The notes beneath the pieces were generated by a model. The model did not search any database and was not told where the DNA came from. It saw only the letters and a program-made list of their open reading frames with translations. Of a DNA stretch of 33,413 bases, positions 8,189 to 17,085 are shown in pieces. This DNA comes from CAZJUO01 sp964549245. Its GTDB lineage: Bacteria; Patescibacteriota; Patescibacteriia; UBA10025; JAHIVO01. The stretch spans positions 1-33,413 of the forward strand of contig CAZJUO010000005.1 in NCBI GenBank assembly GCA_964549245.1, in the 5' to 3' direction. Position 1 is the stretch's first letter. Each line of letters opens with the position of its first letter. Made by a program: the position numbers and the translations under genes.

Positions 8189-8545
8189 TTACTTATTGTG
8201 ACATTTCAAACAGTGCTGCGCTTCAGGATAGACCAGCAGTCGATTTTCTTCTATAGGCTGCTGGCAGGTTTCACAAGCGCCGTATTTCCCGTCTTCCATT
8301 TTTTGCAGCGCTTTCTCAATTTTTTCTAAATTAATCTCCAAATTCCGTTCCAAGGAAATATTATCTTGCCAATCAGCAACTTCGACTGCGTTGTCTTCAT
8401 CTTTATCGCCAATATCCTGCCATTTGGCCTGAACTTTGTCTTTATTAAAGGTTTTTTCTTTGGTCATCCCCTCCAATTGAGCCGTCAAGCTTTTTTGCCG
8501 TTCGTTTAGCTTTTGCTTAATTTGCTCTTGTACTGCCTGGTCCAT
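8189..8545 (-). CDS. TraR/DksA-type zinc-finger protein
   Basis: A 118-residue protein with an N-terminal helical, coiled-coil-prone region (residues 1-85) and a C-terminal four-cysteine zinc finger (YGACETCQQPI then AQHCLKCHNK). The layout is that of DksA/TraR proteins, which bind the secondary channel of RNA polymerase and modulate transcription start. A full DksA has an acidic coiled-coil tip (DxxDA); here DKDEDNAVEVADW lies in about the right place, so a regulatory role is plausible but not proven. It is the first gene of an operon with lspA, an association seen in related genomes. Confidence 0.85.
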   Translation of the reverse strand: MDQAVQEQIKQKLNERQKSLTAQLEGMTKEKTFNKDKVQAKWQDIGDKDEDNAVEVADWQDNISLERNLEINLEKIEKALQKMEDGKYGACETCQQPIEENRLLVYPEAQHCLKCHNK

Positions 8546-8585
8546 AAAGTGTGCTTATTACAAATAAATTAGTAAATACGATAGC

Positions 8586-8613
8586 ATTATACCACACCCT
8601 TTTTGCAAAGCAA
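8586..8613 (-). promoter_or_regulatory. Promoter of the dksA-like/lspA operon
   Basis: The minus strand reads TTGCTT, a 16-base spacer, then TATAAT, with the start about 30 bases upstream of the dksA-like ATG. The -35 abuts the terminator hairpin at 8614-8648. Confidence 0.6.
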
Positions 8614-8655
8614 CCTCCCCCGCCTTTTCGAGGTTTAGGCGGGGGAGGAGTTTTT
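8614..8655. terminator. Bidirectional hairpin terminator at the end of the giant gene
   Basis: An 11-base-pair perfect GC-rich stem (8614-8624 with 8638-8648) lies about 30 bases beyond the stop of the 8679-13034 gene. The T-run is better on the plus strand (8651-8655) than on the minus strand. Confidence 0.75.
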
Positions 8656-8678
8656 ATATCAACCGTTTATAACGTGAG

Positions 8679-9750
8679 TTAAAACGCGGGTACGCTAGAG
8701 ATATCTATACCTCCGCGAAAACCAGTGTGATGGGTGAAAAACTGCGAGACTACATCGCCGTTGTAGTTAAAAGCGCGTACTTGCGGACCCATGCCAGCTC
8801 CTGGGGCGGTAATAATATCGTCTGTCCCATCTTGGTCAAGGTCAGCTACGATGGAGGTAAAATCACCACGTAAAGTCGAAGCGTACGCCCAGAATTGCGA
8901 GACCACATCACCGAGCCCGTTGAATACCCGCACCTGCGGTCCGGCTTCAGAAACCGGAGTAGCTACTATTTCGTTCGTACCGTTGCCGCTGATATCACCT
9001 ACGGCTACATTAACTCCGCCGCGGAAGGTGGTGGCATAAGCGAAAAATCTTCCGAGTACATTGCCCTCGCCATCAAACATAACCACCTGGGGTCCTAAAC
9101 CGGCTTTGGGGGCAACCACGATATCAACATCCCCGTCAGCATCAATATCACCAGTGGTTACATTAAAGCCGCCTCGTACGGTTTCGGCATAAGCCATAAA
9201 TTGCGTTACCACCGTACCGTCATAATCAAAGGCGCGTACCTGCGGGCCGCCAGCTGATTCGGGGGCCACGATTATTTCCATAACGCCATCGCCATCAATA
9301 TCGCCTGTAGCCATACTGACACCGCCACGGAACGTTTCCGGATATGCCCAGAACTGTGATTCTACATCCCCGGAGCCATTAAAGATGCGGACCTGCGGGC
9401 CGGCACCGGCCATTGTGGTTACAATAATTTCATCAGCCCCGTCACCGTCAACGTCAGCTACCGCTAGCTTCACTCCCGTACGGATATGAGAAGCAAATGC
9501 CCAAAACTGATCAATGACGTTGCCCTGCAAATCAAAGACGCGGATTTGCGGGCCTGCTCCTTCTCCTGGCGCGACAACTATTTCATTTACACCATCACCG
9601 TTTAAATCTCCCGCCACCGCCTGTATACCGATGCGAAGCGTGGAAGCAAAAGCGAAGAAATTCAATATTGCATTGCCGTCACCATCCCAAACAGTTACCT
9701 GCGGACCTCCTTCACTGGATGGGGTAGCTACTACGTAGGCCGGGCCGCCA
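8679..9750 (-). repeat. Seven coding repeats forming a predicted seven-bladed beta-propeller
   Basis: The GPQV or GPQI core occurs seven times at a spacing of about 52 codons, each followed by a D-x-(D/N/S)-G-(D/N)-G loop. The repeats are diverged at the DNA level, so they are old rather than recently amplified. Confidence 0.85.
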
Positions 9751-12700
9751 ACCGCACCAGCCGCTCCAAAGGCTGCGCCAGAGGTCAAGGCAAATTCCGT
9801 AAAGTGGCTCACCTGCATGCAGGCCGTTCCTTGGTCTTCATTAATTACGGCCGTGTCCGGGGTCTGCCAGGCACCGGCATTTGAGTTCCAAAATTTTGGA
9901 AATATATCATCAACCGACACGCCAACCTCTGCCATATAATCAGCGGGTAAAGGCATGCAAATCGTTACATTAGAATTAAAACTTTCAACTAATTCAGAAC
10001 CGCTGTCTCCCTGCTTAGTAACTTCGAAATCCCAGGCAAAGGTTAACGGTTTATCAGAATCGGTAAAAATAAGATTGGTGCTTGGAGTTGCCGTCAGGGT
10101 ATAGGTGCTTTCGTCAGTGCCCATCGCATTGGCAGGGATGGCCACGCTGGTCCCGTCAGGCAAGGTAAAATTGTTCTGCTGGGTAGCGGTAAAGGTGGTA
10201 GAAAAAGCTTCCGGGATGTCAAATTTTGCCATTTCAAGTGTAAAGGTTTTCGCCTTATCATCACCGGTAGCGACGGTTATTTGAGCTTCATTTGATCGAT
10301 AGAATTTATTAGTCTCCGGCATAAACGTGTCGCAACCGACCCACCAGGTACCCGCAGTAAGCGGAATCCGCGCCTCTCCACTAAACATTTCTCGGCCCGA
10401 ATGGCCGCCCTCTTCATTCCAAGCGTGGCAGAAACCGAATTCCGGCGTGCTACCATCGGCAAATTCACCCGTGGCAGTTAAAAACGCGTCAGCCTTGCGA
10501 TACTTCAAAAGCAAACCAGTTGCAGGTTTTGTAGACGTCACGGTTACCTCAACCTCCTTTGGTGACATATAGTCAGATTCAAATTCCGGCGGTAATCCAG
10601 AATGGATAGAGTATTCGCCAGAAACAATGTTCATGCGGAAAGTTCCGTCCCCTCTTGTTTCGGTACCGGTATGAAATACCTTGCCGCCTTCAAAGTCACC
10701 TTTTACCTTATCTTCAAGTTGCCGGAAATTATCCGCGCCAACCCAGACATGCGCCATAGGGCTACCGTTCGGATCGACTACTTTTCCGCTGATATAAGTA
10801 TCGGCTTTAAAGACGGTGATAATTTTAGTTATTTGGGAATTAGCCGGAACAGCCACGGCACTATCTGGCTCTGGATTGGTCTCTACAAATGGGGAGTCGC
10901 CTTCTTTTGATCCCCAAAAATGCACACCAACCATATATGCTTTATCAGCGCCGCCTCGCACACTGATATTATAACTGCCATCAGGATTCAGTTTTCCGGG
11001 CCGCCATTGCCAATTACCTGCTTCCACGGCAAATACTTCCGCCTCTACGCCAGTTACTAAATTGCCTTTTTGGTCTTTAACCCAACCAGAAATGGTAGAA
11101 TCATTGGGAACCAGCTGCAGACTGACACTTTTAGTCTGCCCCGCTCCAACAGTAATCTCAATTTCCTTATTCAAAGACATGTTTGTTTCCGGCGGCATAT
11201 GAGTACCGCAAACGTAAGTAAAACCTCCGAGCAACAGTATTGAGGCCGTACCGCGATCAACACCGGCGCCAAACTCTGATCCTGGGCCATAACTGCCGCC
11301 CTTCTTGCGGCAATAGGCCCAGCCAAAGAAATTACTCACCGCTTTGCCGCTATTGTCAGTCATGCTGACATTTACCACCGCATCGGCCTGCTGCACACGG
11401 ATTATTTTACCAGTAATAGTTTGATTGTCTTTAACGGTCACCCCTATCTGCTCCATATCAACCGCTATGTATTTTGTGCCTGAATTTGATCTGCCTTGGT
11501 CAATACCCAGCTCCCATTCACCGGCTGATACCCAAAAGGTAAAAGCTCCGCCGGCTCCGCTCTGCGTATTTGCCCATCCTTCGCCATGCCGCTTCCAGGT
11601 ATTGAGCCAGACACCCTCTACACCATTGCCGTTTTTATCCAATACGGTACCGGTAATTTTTGAAGTCTTCTTTTTCATGACAATATTCAAAGTTTTGGTT
11701 TGGTTTTCCTCTACTCGAACAGAAATTTCATCCGAATAAAACCGTGCTAGATCAGGATTCATATTATCCGGCCAAACCATAACTTTATAATCACCAGCCA
11801 TTACATTGGCAGTAAACGAACCGTCCTGTCGATTAATGCCTGTACCACTGCCTCCTGCTTGGCCGGCTCTGATATCTACATAACCGCCTTCAAGCGGCTC
11901 ACCGTTTGGCTTTTTTACAAAACCTTTAATCTTTGCGTTTGTTTTTTGTACAGTAAAGGTGAGGCTTTTTGCTTCAGTTGAACTATCATCTTTGAATTGC
12001 ACCGACTGCGGTGTTTGTGTATACGTCCAGTCAACATCATACTGCTGCCCAGTTTCTGGATTATGTGCGGGATTCACATTTAACTCCCAAGTGCCCCCCG
12101 CTACGCTAATAGCCGCCTTGCCAGAACTGTCCACATCACTGCCCGAACCGCCGCCGCCATCGCGCTTATTGGCCCATACACTAGCATTGGTAACTGGATT
12201 TCCATTTCCGTATTTAACGGTTACGTTGATAGTTTTTTTCGCGGCGACCATGGTAAGATTTTTGGTAACTGTATTGCCGCTGTAAACTACAGAAACCGGA
12301 TCAGGGGAAACTACGCCCTGTAAATTACCGGGCCAGGCCTCCAAATAATAGGTAGTGCCTGTTTTTATGGTTCCCTGTTCAGAATTCACGCTAAATGCAA
12401 AATATCCATTTTCGTCCACTCCAGTGCCAAAATTTTGGGAAAAATCTTCAGTACGCAAATTAACGCCAACACCGCTTGAGCCAGAGGCTGCTGTGCCGTC
12501 CGGTTTTTTAACCCGTCCCATGATGGCAATATTGCCAACCGCGATTGGCGCCGAAGCTTGGATTTCTTCACCGGGTCCTTCCGATCCCGGTACGCGTACT
12601 TCAACGCCCATAGTATACAATCCCGCTACTTGGGGATTAACCACTCCGGTGATCGTTACTGTTTTGGAACCGGTTGAAAGATTGCTGTTCAAACGAAAAT

Positions 12701-13034
12701 TAACCCGGTCACTGCTCATATACGGGGAGTTGCCCCGGTTTTGCACAGAACCGCTGGCTCCCGTGATAGCCACGGTTGCGTTGGATAAATCAAAGCCCTG
12801 TTCTGGCGGGACATTACCCCGAAAGCCGAAGGTCAGGTCAGTGTTGGCAGTAATAGTTGCATTAACTACCATGGTAGCTGTCCAGGTGGCCGTTACTCCA
12901 CCCCCTGTTTTATTGGCGCTCACTCCGTTTAATGAAACAACGGAAGAAACCGCCTGTGCCGATGGCACCATGACAGCCAACATCATAGCTACTCCAGCTA
13001 CTATGCCAGCTGACCAGAATAGTTTTTTTGTCAT
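8679..13034 (-). CDS. Giant secreted repeat protein: Ig-like/carboxypeptidase-regulatory repeats plus a seven-bladed FG-GAP-like propeller
   Basis: A 1451-residue exported protein. The signal peptide is residues 1-28 (cleavage after SAQA). An N-terminal beta domain (29-170) is followed by about eight tandem beta-sandwich repeats of 90-105 residues (about 171-945) with the pattern G-x-V-x-x-x-x-G-x-x-V then a DG-x-F step and a G-x-Y/W-x-L end, typical of carboxypeptidase-regulatory-like domains. A linker domain contains the ZU5-like VAIPANAMG (about 946-1095). The C-terminus is seven repeats of about 52 residues, each with GPQVRVF-like, QFWAY-like and DxxGDG elements; the last resembles calcium-binding loops. 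No C-terminal membrane anchor or sorting motif is seen, so release or non-covalent surface attachment is likely. AAGGAA precedes the ATG. It is probably a surface adhesin or scaffold; the ligand is unknown. Confidence 0.88.
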   Translation of the reverse strand: MTKKLFWSAGIVAGVAMMLAVMVPSAQAVSSVVSLNGVSANKTGGGVTATWTATMVVNATITANTDLTFGFRGNVPPEQGFDLSNATVAITGASGSVQNRGNSPYMSSDRVNFRLNSNLSTGSKTVTITGVVNPQVAGLYTMGVEVRVPGSEGPGEEIQASAPIAVGNIAIMGRVKKPDGTAASGSSGVGVNLRTEDFSQNFGTGVDENGYFAFSVNSEQGTIKTGTTYYLEAWPGNLQGVVSPDPVSVVYSGNTVTKNLTMVAAKKTINVTVKYGNGNPVTNASVWANKRDGGGGSGSDVDSSGKAAISVAGGTWELNVNPAHNPETGQQYDVDWTYTQTPQSVQFKDDSSTEAKSLTFTVQKTNAKIKGFVKKPNGEPLEGGYVDIRAGQAGGSGTGINRQDGSFTANVMAGDYKVMVWPDNMNPDLARFYSDEISVRVEENQTKTLNIVMKKKTSKITGTVLDKNGNGVEGVWLNTWKRHGEGWANTQSGAGGAFTFWVSAGEWELGIDQGRSNSGTKYIAVDMEQIGVTVKDNQTITGKIIRVQQADAVVNVSMTDNSGKAVSNFFGWAYCRKKGGSYGPGSEFGAGVDRGTASILLLGGFTYVCGTHMPPETNMSLNKEIEITVGAGQTKSVSLQLVPNDSTISGWVKDQKGNLVTGVEAEVFAVEAGNWQWRPGKLNPDGSYNISVRGGADKAYMVGVHFWGSKEGDSPFVETNPEPDSAVAVPANSQITKIITVFKADTYISGKVVDPNGSPMAHVWVGADNFRQLEDKVKGDFEGGKVFHTGTETRGDGTFRMNIVSGEYSIHSGLPPEFESDYMSPKEVEVTVTSTKPATGLLLKYRKADAFLTATGEFADGSTPEFGFCHAWNEEGGHSGREMFSGEARIPLTAGTWWVGCDTFMPETNKFYRSNEAQITVATGDDKAKTFTLEMAKFDIPEAFSTTFTATQQNNFTLPDGTSVAIPANAMGTDESTYTLTATPSTNLIFTDSDKPLTFAWDFEVTKQGDSGSELVESFNSNVTICMPLPADYMAEVGVSVDDIFPKFWNSNAGAWQTPDTAVINEDQGTACMQVSHFTEFALTSGAAFGAAGAVGGPAYVVATPSSEGGPQVTVWDGDGNAILNFFAFASTLRIGIQAVAGDLNGDGVNEIVVAPGEGAGPQIRVFDLQGNVIDQFWAFASHIRTGVKLAVADVDGDGADEIIVTTMAGAGPQVRIFNGSGDVESQFWAYPETFRGGVSMATGDIDGDGVMEIIVAPESAGGPQVRAFDYDGTVVTQFMAYAETVRGGFNVTTGDIDADGDVDIVVAPKAGLGPQVVMFDGEGNVLGRFFAYATTFRGGVNVAVGDISGNGTNEIVATPVSEAGPQVRVFNGLGDVVSQFWAYASTLRGDFTSIVADLDQDGTDDIITAPGAGMGPQVRAFNYNGDVVSQFFTHHTGFRGGIDISSVPAF
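10200..12524 (-). repeat. About eight tandem Ig-like coding repeats
   Basis: Each unit is 90-105 codons. Units 5 and 8 share a pair of cysteines and the motif MPPETN/MPETN, which the other units lack, suggesting one intra-domain disulfide each and a common origin. Confidence 0.7.
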
Positions 13035-13085
13035 AAAACGTTCCTTTATTATGGCGTTTATAGCCTATATTAATTGATAAATATT

Positions 13086-13108
13086 AAAAAAGTCCGCTAA
13101 AATGCGGA
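13086..13108 (-). terminator. Intrinsic terminator between a strong promoter and the giant gene
   Basis: A five-base-pair GC-rich stem (13093-13097 with 13104-13108) with a six-base loop is followed on the minus strand by CTTTTTT. It lies 150 bases beyond the gdh stop but about 50 bases before the ATG of the giant secreted-protein gene and downstream of the promoter at 13210-13238. It may be an attenuator or the end of a short RNA. Confidence 0.7.
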
Positions 13109-13209
13109 ATTAACAAAAGTCCTCTCTTTGGTTTGTATGATTAATAAATTCCCCCAAAATAATATGCATAAGCTATATCTGACAAGCTAGATACGCTTTA
13201 TATAAATGC

Positions 13210-13238
13210 ATTATAGCTTAATTTTTACAAAAAGTCAA
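13210..13238 (-). promoter_or_regulatory. Strong promoter upstream of the giant secreted-protein gene
   Basis: The minus strand reads TTGACT, a 17-base spacer, then TATAAT. The predicted start near 13203 gives a leader of about 170 nt to the ATG at 13034. The leader begins with a hairpin (AAGC and TATCT pairing with AGATA and GCTT, 13160-13200) and contains the terminator at 13086-13108. Confidence 0.7.
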
Positions 13239-13259
13239 TTATTTAGCAATAGTAAAACA

Positions 13260-14528
13260 TTACTTTTCTTTCATGGCTTCAACCAGCCTTCCGGTGCCCA
13301 ATATATAGGCGGCCATCCGCAAATCAACTTTTTTCTGTTCATGGATAATCCAAATAGCTTCAAACTCTTTTTTCATGATTTTTTCAAGTTTTTGCAATAC
13401 CTTGCCTTCGGACCAATGCTCGTCATGGCGGTTCTGCCACCATTCAAAATAGCTGACTATAACGCCGCCGGCGTTAGCTAAGATATCTGGCATGACGTAT
13501 ATCTTTCGCTTGGCCAAAATATCATCAGCTGCTGGTGTGACCGGCCCATTGGCCAGCTCAACGATAACAGACGCCTTAATCTGGCGAGCGTTATTTTCAG
13601 TTATTTGGCCGCCTAAAGCAGCGGGCATCAATACGTCAACCTCCAATTCAAGCAATTCTTTGTTGGTAATGGCTTTATAATGATCACAATCGCAAACCGT
13701 ACCAATGCAGTAACATCCGCCAATTTTGCCCTGCTTCTTTTTTTCTTCCATAATATGGTTTGGATCCATGCCTTGCTTTCGTAAATCCAAAATCCCACCC
13801 TTGGAATCAGATACGGCTATTACTTTATACCCGGCTTTATGTAAAATTCGTGCAGCATGGTATCCCACATTGCCGAATCCTTGGATAGCCACGGTGGTCT
13901 CCTGCGGTTTTTTGTTAATCTTTTTTAATAATTCACCTAATGCATAAAAGCCGCCCTGCGATGTTGAATACTCACGCGCTTCCGAACCGCCTTGGTCAAG
14001 CGGTTTGCCGGTAAACGACGATTCTATCCGCCGACCAACCAGCTTTGAATATTCATCAACCATCCAGGTCATAATCAGCGGATTGGTATAGACATCAGGA
14101 GCGGGAATATCTTTTTCCGGGCCGATATCATGAAAAAAAGCGCGTACCCAGCCGCGGGCCAGCCTTTCTAGTTCCGCAGCTGATAACTCCTTTGGATTAA
14201 CTTGAATGCCGCCTTTGCCGCCGCCCATGGGGATATTAGCCACTGCGCATTTCAAAGCCATCAAAAAAGCCAAGCTCTTGACCTCATCGCTGTCCACTTC
14301 TGGATGGAACCGCAAACCGCCTTTATACGGCCCCCTGGCATTATTGAACTGCACCCGATAGCCCGGCAAGTCTTTTTCTTCGCCATTATCAAACCGAAGC
14401 CGTACGGGGTGTTCAATTACCGCATCCGGCGTACTTAATCTTTTATAGTACTCTTCTCCCAAGCCGAGCAAACGTATAGTTTCCCGCAGTTTTTGCATGG
14501 CGTTGGTGAATGGATTCGTTGTTGTCAT
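13260..14528 (-). CDS. gdhA: Glutamate dehydrogenase with an unusual four-cysteine loop
   Basis: A 422-residue member of the Glu/Leu/Phe/Val dehydrogenase family, interconverting glutamate with 2-oxoglutarate and ammonia. The substrate-side lysines are in place: K69 in GPYKGGLRFHP, K93 in MALKCA and the catalytic K105 in MGGGKGGI, followed by the catalytic-region PAPDVYTNP. The nucleotide domain shows GFGNVG at about 217-222. Near 272-281, before the conserved EVDVLMPAA, it carries CYCIGTVCDC, four cysteines in a C-x-C-x4-C-x-C pattern where most homologues have a short loop without them. It is the last gene of an operon with thioredoxin, thioredoxin reductase and an aminotransferase, and starts 11 bases after the aminotransferase. 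Cofactor preference (NAD or NADP) is not clear. Confidence 0.93.
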   Translation of the reverse strand: MTTTNPFTNAMQKLRETIRLLGLGEEYYKRLSTPDAVIEHPVRLRFDNGEEKDLPGYRVQFNNARGPYKGGLRFHPEVDSDEVKSLAFLMALKCAVANIPMGGGKGGIQVNPKELSAAELERLARGWVRAFFHDIGPEKDIPAPDVYTNPLIMTWMVDEYSKLVGRRIESSFTGKPLDQGGSEAREYSTSQGGFYALGELLKKINKKPQETTVAIQGFGNVGYHAARILHKAGYKVIAVSDSKGGILDLRKQGMDPNHIMEEKKKQGKIGGCYCIGTVCDCDHYKAITNKELLELEVDVLMPAALGGQITENNARQIKASVIVELANGPVTPAADDILAKRKIYVMPDILANAGGVIVSYFEWWQNRHDEHWSEGKVLQKLEKIMKKEFEAIWIIHEQKKVDLRMAAYILGTGRLVEAMKEK

Positions 14529-14539
14529 ATATACTTTGC

Positions 14540-15736
14540 TTATGAATTATAAATTTCGATCGCCCGGTGCAATATTCGCATGGCTTTCCGAAGTTGCGAA
14601 GCGGCTAAGACATAGGCGATACGCACCTCTTGTTTGCCGAGCCGCTTCGTAGCATAAAAACCGTTTCCCGGAGCCAACATGACTGTCTCTTTTTGATAAT
14701 CGAATTTTTCCAGCAGCCATTGGCTAAAATTTTCCGCATCAGCTACGGGCAACCGAACCATGGTATAGAAGGCTCCCTGTGACTCGCTCCATGAAACGCC
14801 GGGTATTTTTTTCAATCCGTTAACCACTTCGTCCCGGCGTTTTTTATATTCCTGGCGCAGCGGCTGCGTATACTGTTTTGATTGTTTTAATAATGGCACT
14901 ACAGCCAGCTGTTCAACGGTTGGAGAGGACAATCTCCCTTGAGCAAATTTCAATACTGATTGCATAACATCAGGGTGCTGGCTGGCGATACAGCCGACTC
15001 GTGTCCCGCACATATTAAAACGCTTAGAAACGCTGTCAACGATAATGCTGCGCGCCCGGGCTTTCGGAAAATGCATGATGCTCCGCGGGGGCTGTCCGTC
15101 AAATACGATTTCACGGTACGGCTCATCAGAAATGATAAATAACTTCCGCTTGCTGGCTATATCAATAATCATTTCCAATTCAGCTTTCGAATAAACAGTG
15201 CCGGTTGGGTTTGACGGGTTACAGACAATGACCGCTTTGGTTTTGTTGGTAATGGCTGATTCTATGACCGACCGCTTTGGCAACCGATAGCCATTTTCCA
15301 CATCTAGAGGCACCGGTTTCAAGTTTACATCAGCCATAGCCGCAAAAGTTATATAATTTGTATACAAAGGATCAAAAACCAGAACCTCATCACCTGCATC
15401 ACAAACCGCTAAAAAAGAAAAGATGATAGCCTCACTGCCCCCGACCGTTACCAATATTTCTTCATCCTTAAAGTGAATACCATTATCCTGAAAGTACTTT
15501 TGCCAGGCCGTGATGGCTTCAGGGCAGCCGGCCGAAGGAGCGTATTTGATGGGGTTGTCAGCAAAACTCCGCAGCTGTTTGAAAAACAACGGCGGGGTCG
15601 GCAAATCAGGTTGGCCGATATTAAGATGGTATACCTTGATACCGCGTTGCTTGGCCGCCACCGCATAACGATGGAGCTTACGGATGGGCGAAGAAGGAGT
15701 GTTTTTCGCCCGTTTGGAAATATTTATGTTAGCCAT
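14540..15736 (-). CDS. Class I/II PLP-dependent aminotransferase (aspartate/aromatic type)
   Basis: A 398-residue fold-type I aminotransferase. Seen: a substrate-side GQPDLPTP near 41-48, NPSNPTGT near 173-180, the PLP-phenol-binding SDEPYREI near 203-210, and SVSKRFNMCGTRVG with the Schiff-base lysine at about K238. The family transfers amino groups between amino acids and 2-oxoacids, often with glutamate/2-oxoglutarate as one pair, which fits its position directly upstream of glutamate dehydrogenase. The substrate (aspartate, alanine or aromatic) cannot be told from motifs alone. The start overlaps the end of trxB by 8 bases. Confidence 0.9.
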   Translation of the reverse strand: MANINISKRAKNTPSSPIRKLHRYAVAAKQRGIKVYHLNIGQPDLPTPPLFFKQLRSFADNPIKYAPSAGCPEAITAWQKYFQDNGIHFKDEEILVTVGGSEAIIFSFLAVCDAGDEVLVFDPLYTNYITFAAMADVNLKPVPLDVENGYRLPKRSVIESAITNKTKAVIVCNPSNPTGTVYSKAELEMIIDIASKRKLFIISDEPYREIVFDGQPPRSIMHFPKARARSIIVDSVSKRFNMCGTRVGCIASQHPDVMQSVLKFAQGRLSSPTVEQLAVVPLLKQSKQYTQPLRQEYKKRRDEVVNGLKKIPGVSWSESQGAFYTMVRLPVADAENFSQWLLEKFDYQKETVMLAPGNGFYATKRLGKQEVRIAYVLAASQLRKAMRILHRAIEIYNS

Positions 15737-16688
15737 ATTTCTTTTTACTGCCCCAGTCTATGCCAATCGCACTGGAAGCTCCGGCGTTTAAATACTTGTA
15801 CGCCTGGAGTGCTGCTTTTGCTCCTTCACCAGCGGAAATAATTATTTGTTTATATGAAATGTTAGTCACGTCGCCCGCCGCAAAAATCCCCGGTTCAGAA
15901 GTCTCACAATCAGATGAAATAATAATCTGTTTATTATCATCAAGCTTGACCAGATTTTTAATCAAATCCGCCTTTACTTGAAACCCGATTTCCACAAATA
16001 CTCCCTGTACCGGCACTTCGCGTACTTTACTTTCATCAGCCACGTCGGTGACGATTATTTTTTCCACCACGGTCTCGCCGCTGATTTCCTTTGTTTTGCT
16101 GTTATATAATATTTCGATATTATCAGCGGCTTGCACTTTATTTGCTAAAAATTCCTCACCGCGGAATTTATCGCGGCGATGGATCAAATACACTTTTTTT
16201 GCCAACTGGGAAAGCAACAGCGCCGCGTCCAGCGCTGAATTGCCTCCGCCCACTACCGCCACTTCTTTGTTCTTGAAAAGCGGCGCATCGCAAGTAGCGC
16301 AATACGAAACTCCCTTGCCGCCCAGCCTGTCTTCGCCGGGCACTCCCAAATGCCGGTGCGTTAAACCAAAAGCCAGGATGACAGCCCGCGCCTCAAACTC
16401 TTTATCATTATTTCGGACTATGAATGTATTGTCCTTTTTTTTAATTTCCTTGACTTCCGCAAAAACAAATTCAGCGCCGAATTTTTTCGCCTGTTTTTGG
16501 AAACGCTGCATCAGCTCTAGGCCGTCGATATGCTCAAAACCCGGATAATTCTCAACATCCGGAGTGCTGGCAGCTTGGCCACCAATGTCCTGGGTAACCA
16601 CTAATGTTTTCATGGCCCGGCGTGTCGTATAAATCGCCGCCGTCAGCCCGGCAGCCGCACCGCCAATTATAACAACATCATAAACCAT
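15729..16688 (-). CDS. trxB: Thioredoxin reductase
   Basis: A 319-residue flavoprotein that passes electrons from NADPH to thioredoxin. The N-terminal FAD-binding motif is VVIIGGAAAGLTAAIY. The redox-active CxxC is CATC at about 130-133 in the NADPH domain, the low-molecular-weight reductase position, followed by the dinucleotide motif VVGGGNSALDAA (145-156). The second FAD motif, GIFAAGDVTN, is near the C-terminus. Length and motif order are normal. It lies 37 bases after the thioredoxin gene and overlaps the aminotransferase by 8 bases, so it belongs to the trxA-trxB-aminotransferase-gdh operon. Confidence 0.95.
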   Translation of the reverse strand: MVYDVVIIGGAAAGLTAAIYTTRRAMKTLVVTQDIGGQAASTPDVENYPGFEHIDGLELMQRFQKQAKKFGAEFVFAEVKEIKKKDNTFIVRNNDKEFEARAVILAFGLTHRHLGVPGEDRLGGKGVSYCATCDAPLFKNKEVAVVGGGNSALDAALLLSQLAKKVYLIHRRDKFRGEEFLANKVQAADNIEILYNSKTKEISGETVVEKIIVTDVADESKVREVPVQGVFVEIGFQVKADLIKNLVKLDDNKQIIISSDCETSEPGIFAAGDVTNISYKQIIISAGEGAKAALQAYKYLNAGASSAIGIDWGSKKKYG

Positions 16689-16724
16689 ACGAAGTGGGTA
16701 TAGGTAGTTAGTTATATTACAAAT

Positions 16725-17051
16725 CTACGAACCAATTGCCTTATCCAATTCAGCAGCCAACTGATCCTTTTGGTGCAGGCCAACGCCTTGCCAAACCACC
16801 TTGCCGCCTTTAAAAATAGCCAGGGTAGGGATGCTCATGACACCGTATTTTTGGGCGGTCTGGGGATTTTGGTCCACTTCCAACTTGCCGACTTTTGCCT
16901 TGCCGTCAAATTCTTTGGCAGTTTCTTCTACGATAGGCCCTTGCATTTTGCAAGGTCCGCACCATTCGGCCCAAAAATCAACCAGCACGGGTGTGTCTGA
17001 TTGCATTACTTCGGTTTCAAAATTTTGATCGGTTAATTGTACTTCTGCCAT
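16725..17051 (-). CDS. trxA: Thioredoxin
   Basis: A 108-residue thioredoxin with the canonical active site WCGPCK (residues 30-35) and the cis-proline region SIPTLAIFKGG. It reduces protein disulfides with electrons from the adjacent thioredoxin reductase. An open frame runs 24 codons further upstream, but the start at 17051 (MAEVQLTDQNFE) gives the normal family N-terminus, and the upstream part overlaps the promoter. It is the first gene of a four-gene operon that ends with glutamate dehydrogenase. Confidence 0.95.
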   Translation of the reverse strand: MAEVQLTDQNFETEVMQSDTPVLVDFWAEWCGPCKMQGPIVEETAKEFDGKAKVGKLEVDQNPQTAQKYGVMSIPTLAIFKGGKVVWQGVGLHQKDQLAAELDKAIGS

Positions 17052-17085
17052 GGTTGCGTTGATTAATAATAAATGCGATGACTGT

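Noticed and set aside
8679..13034. Plus-strand open frames inside the giant gene and other opposite-strand frames
   Set aside because: They mirror the codon pattern of the real genes, lack start signals and have no recognisable domains.
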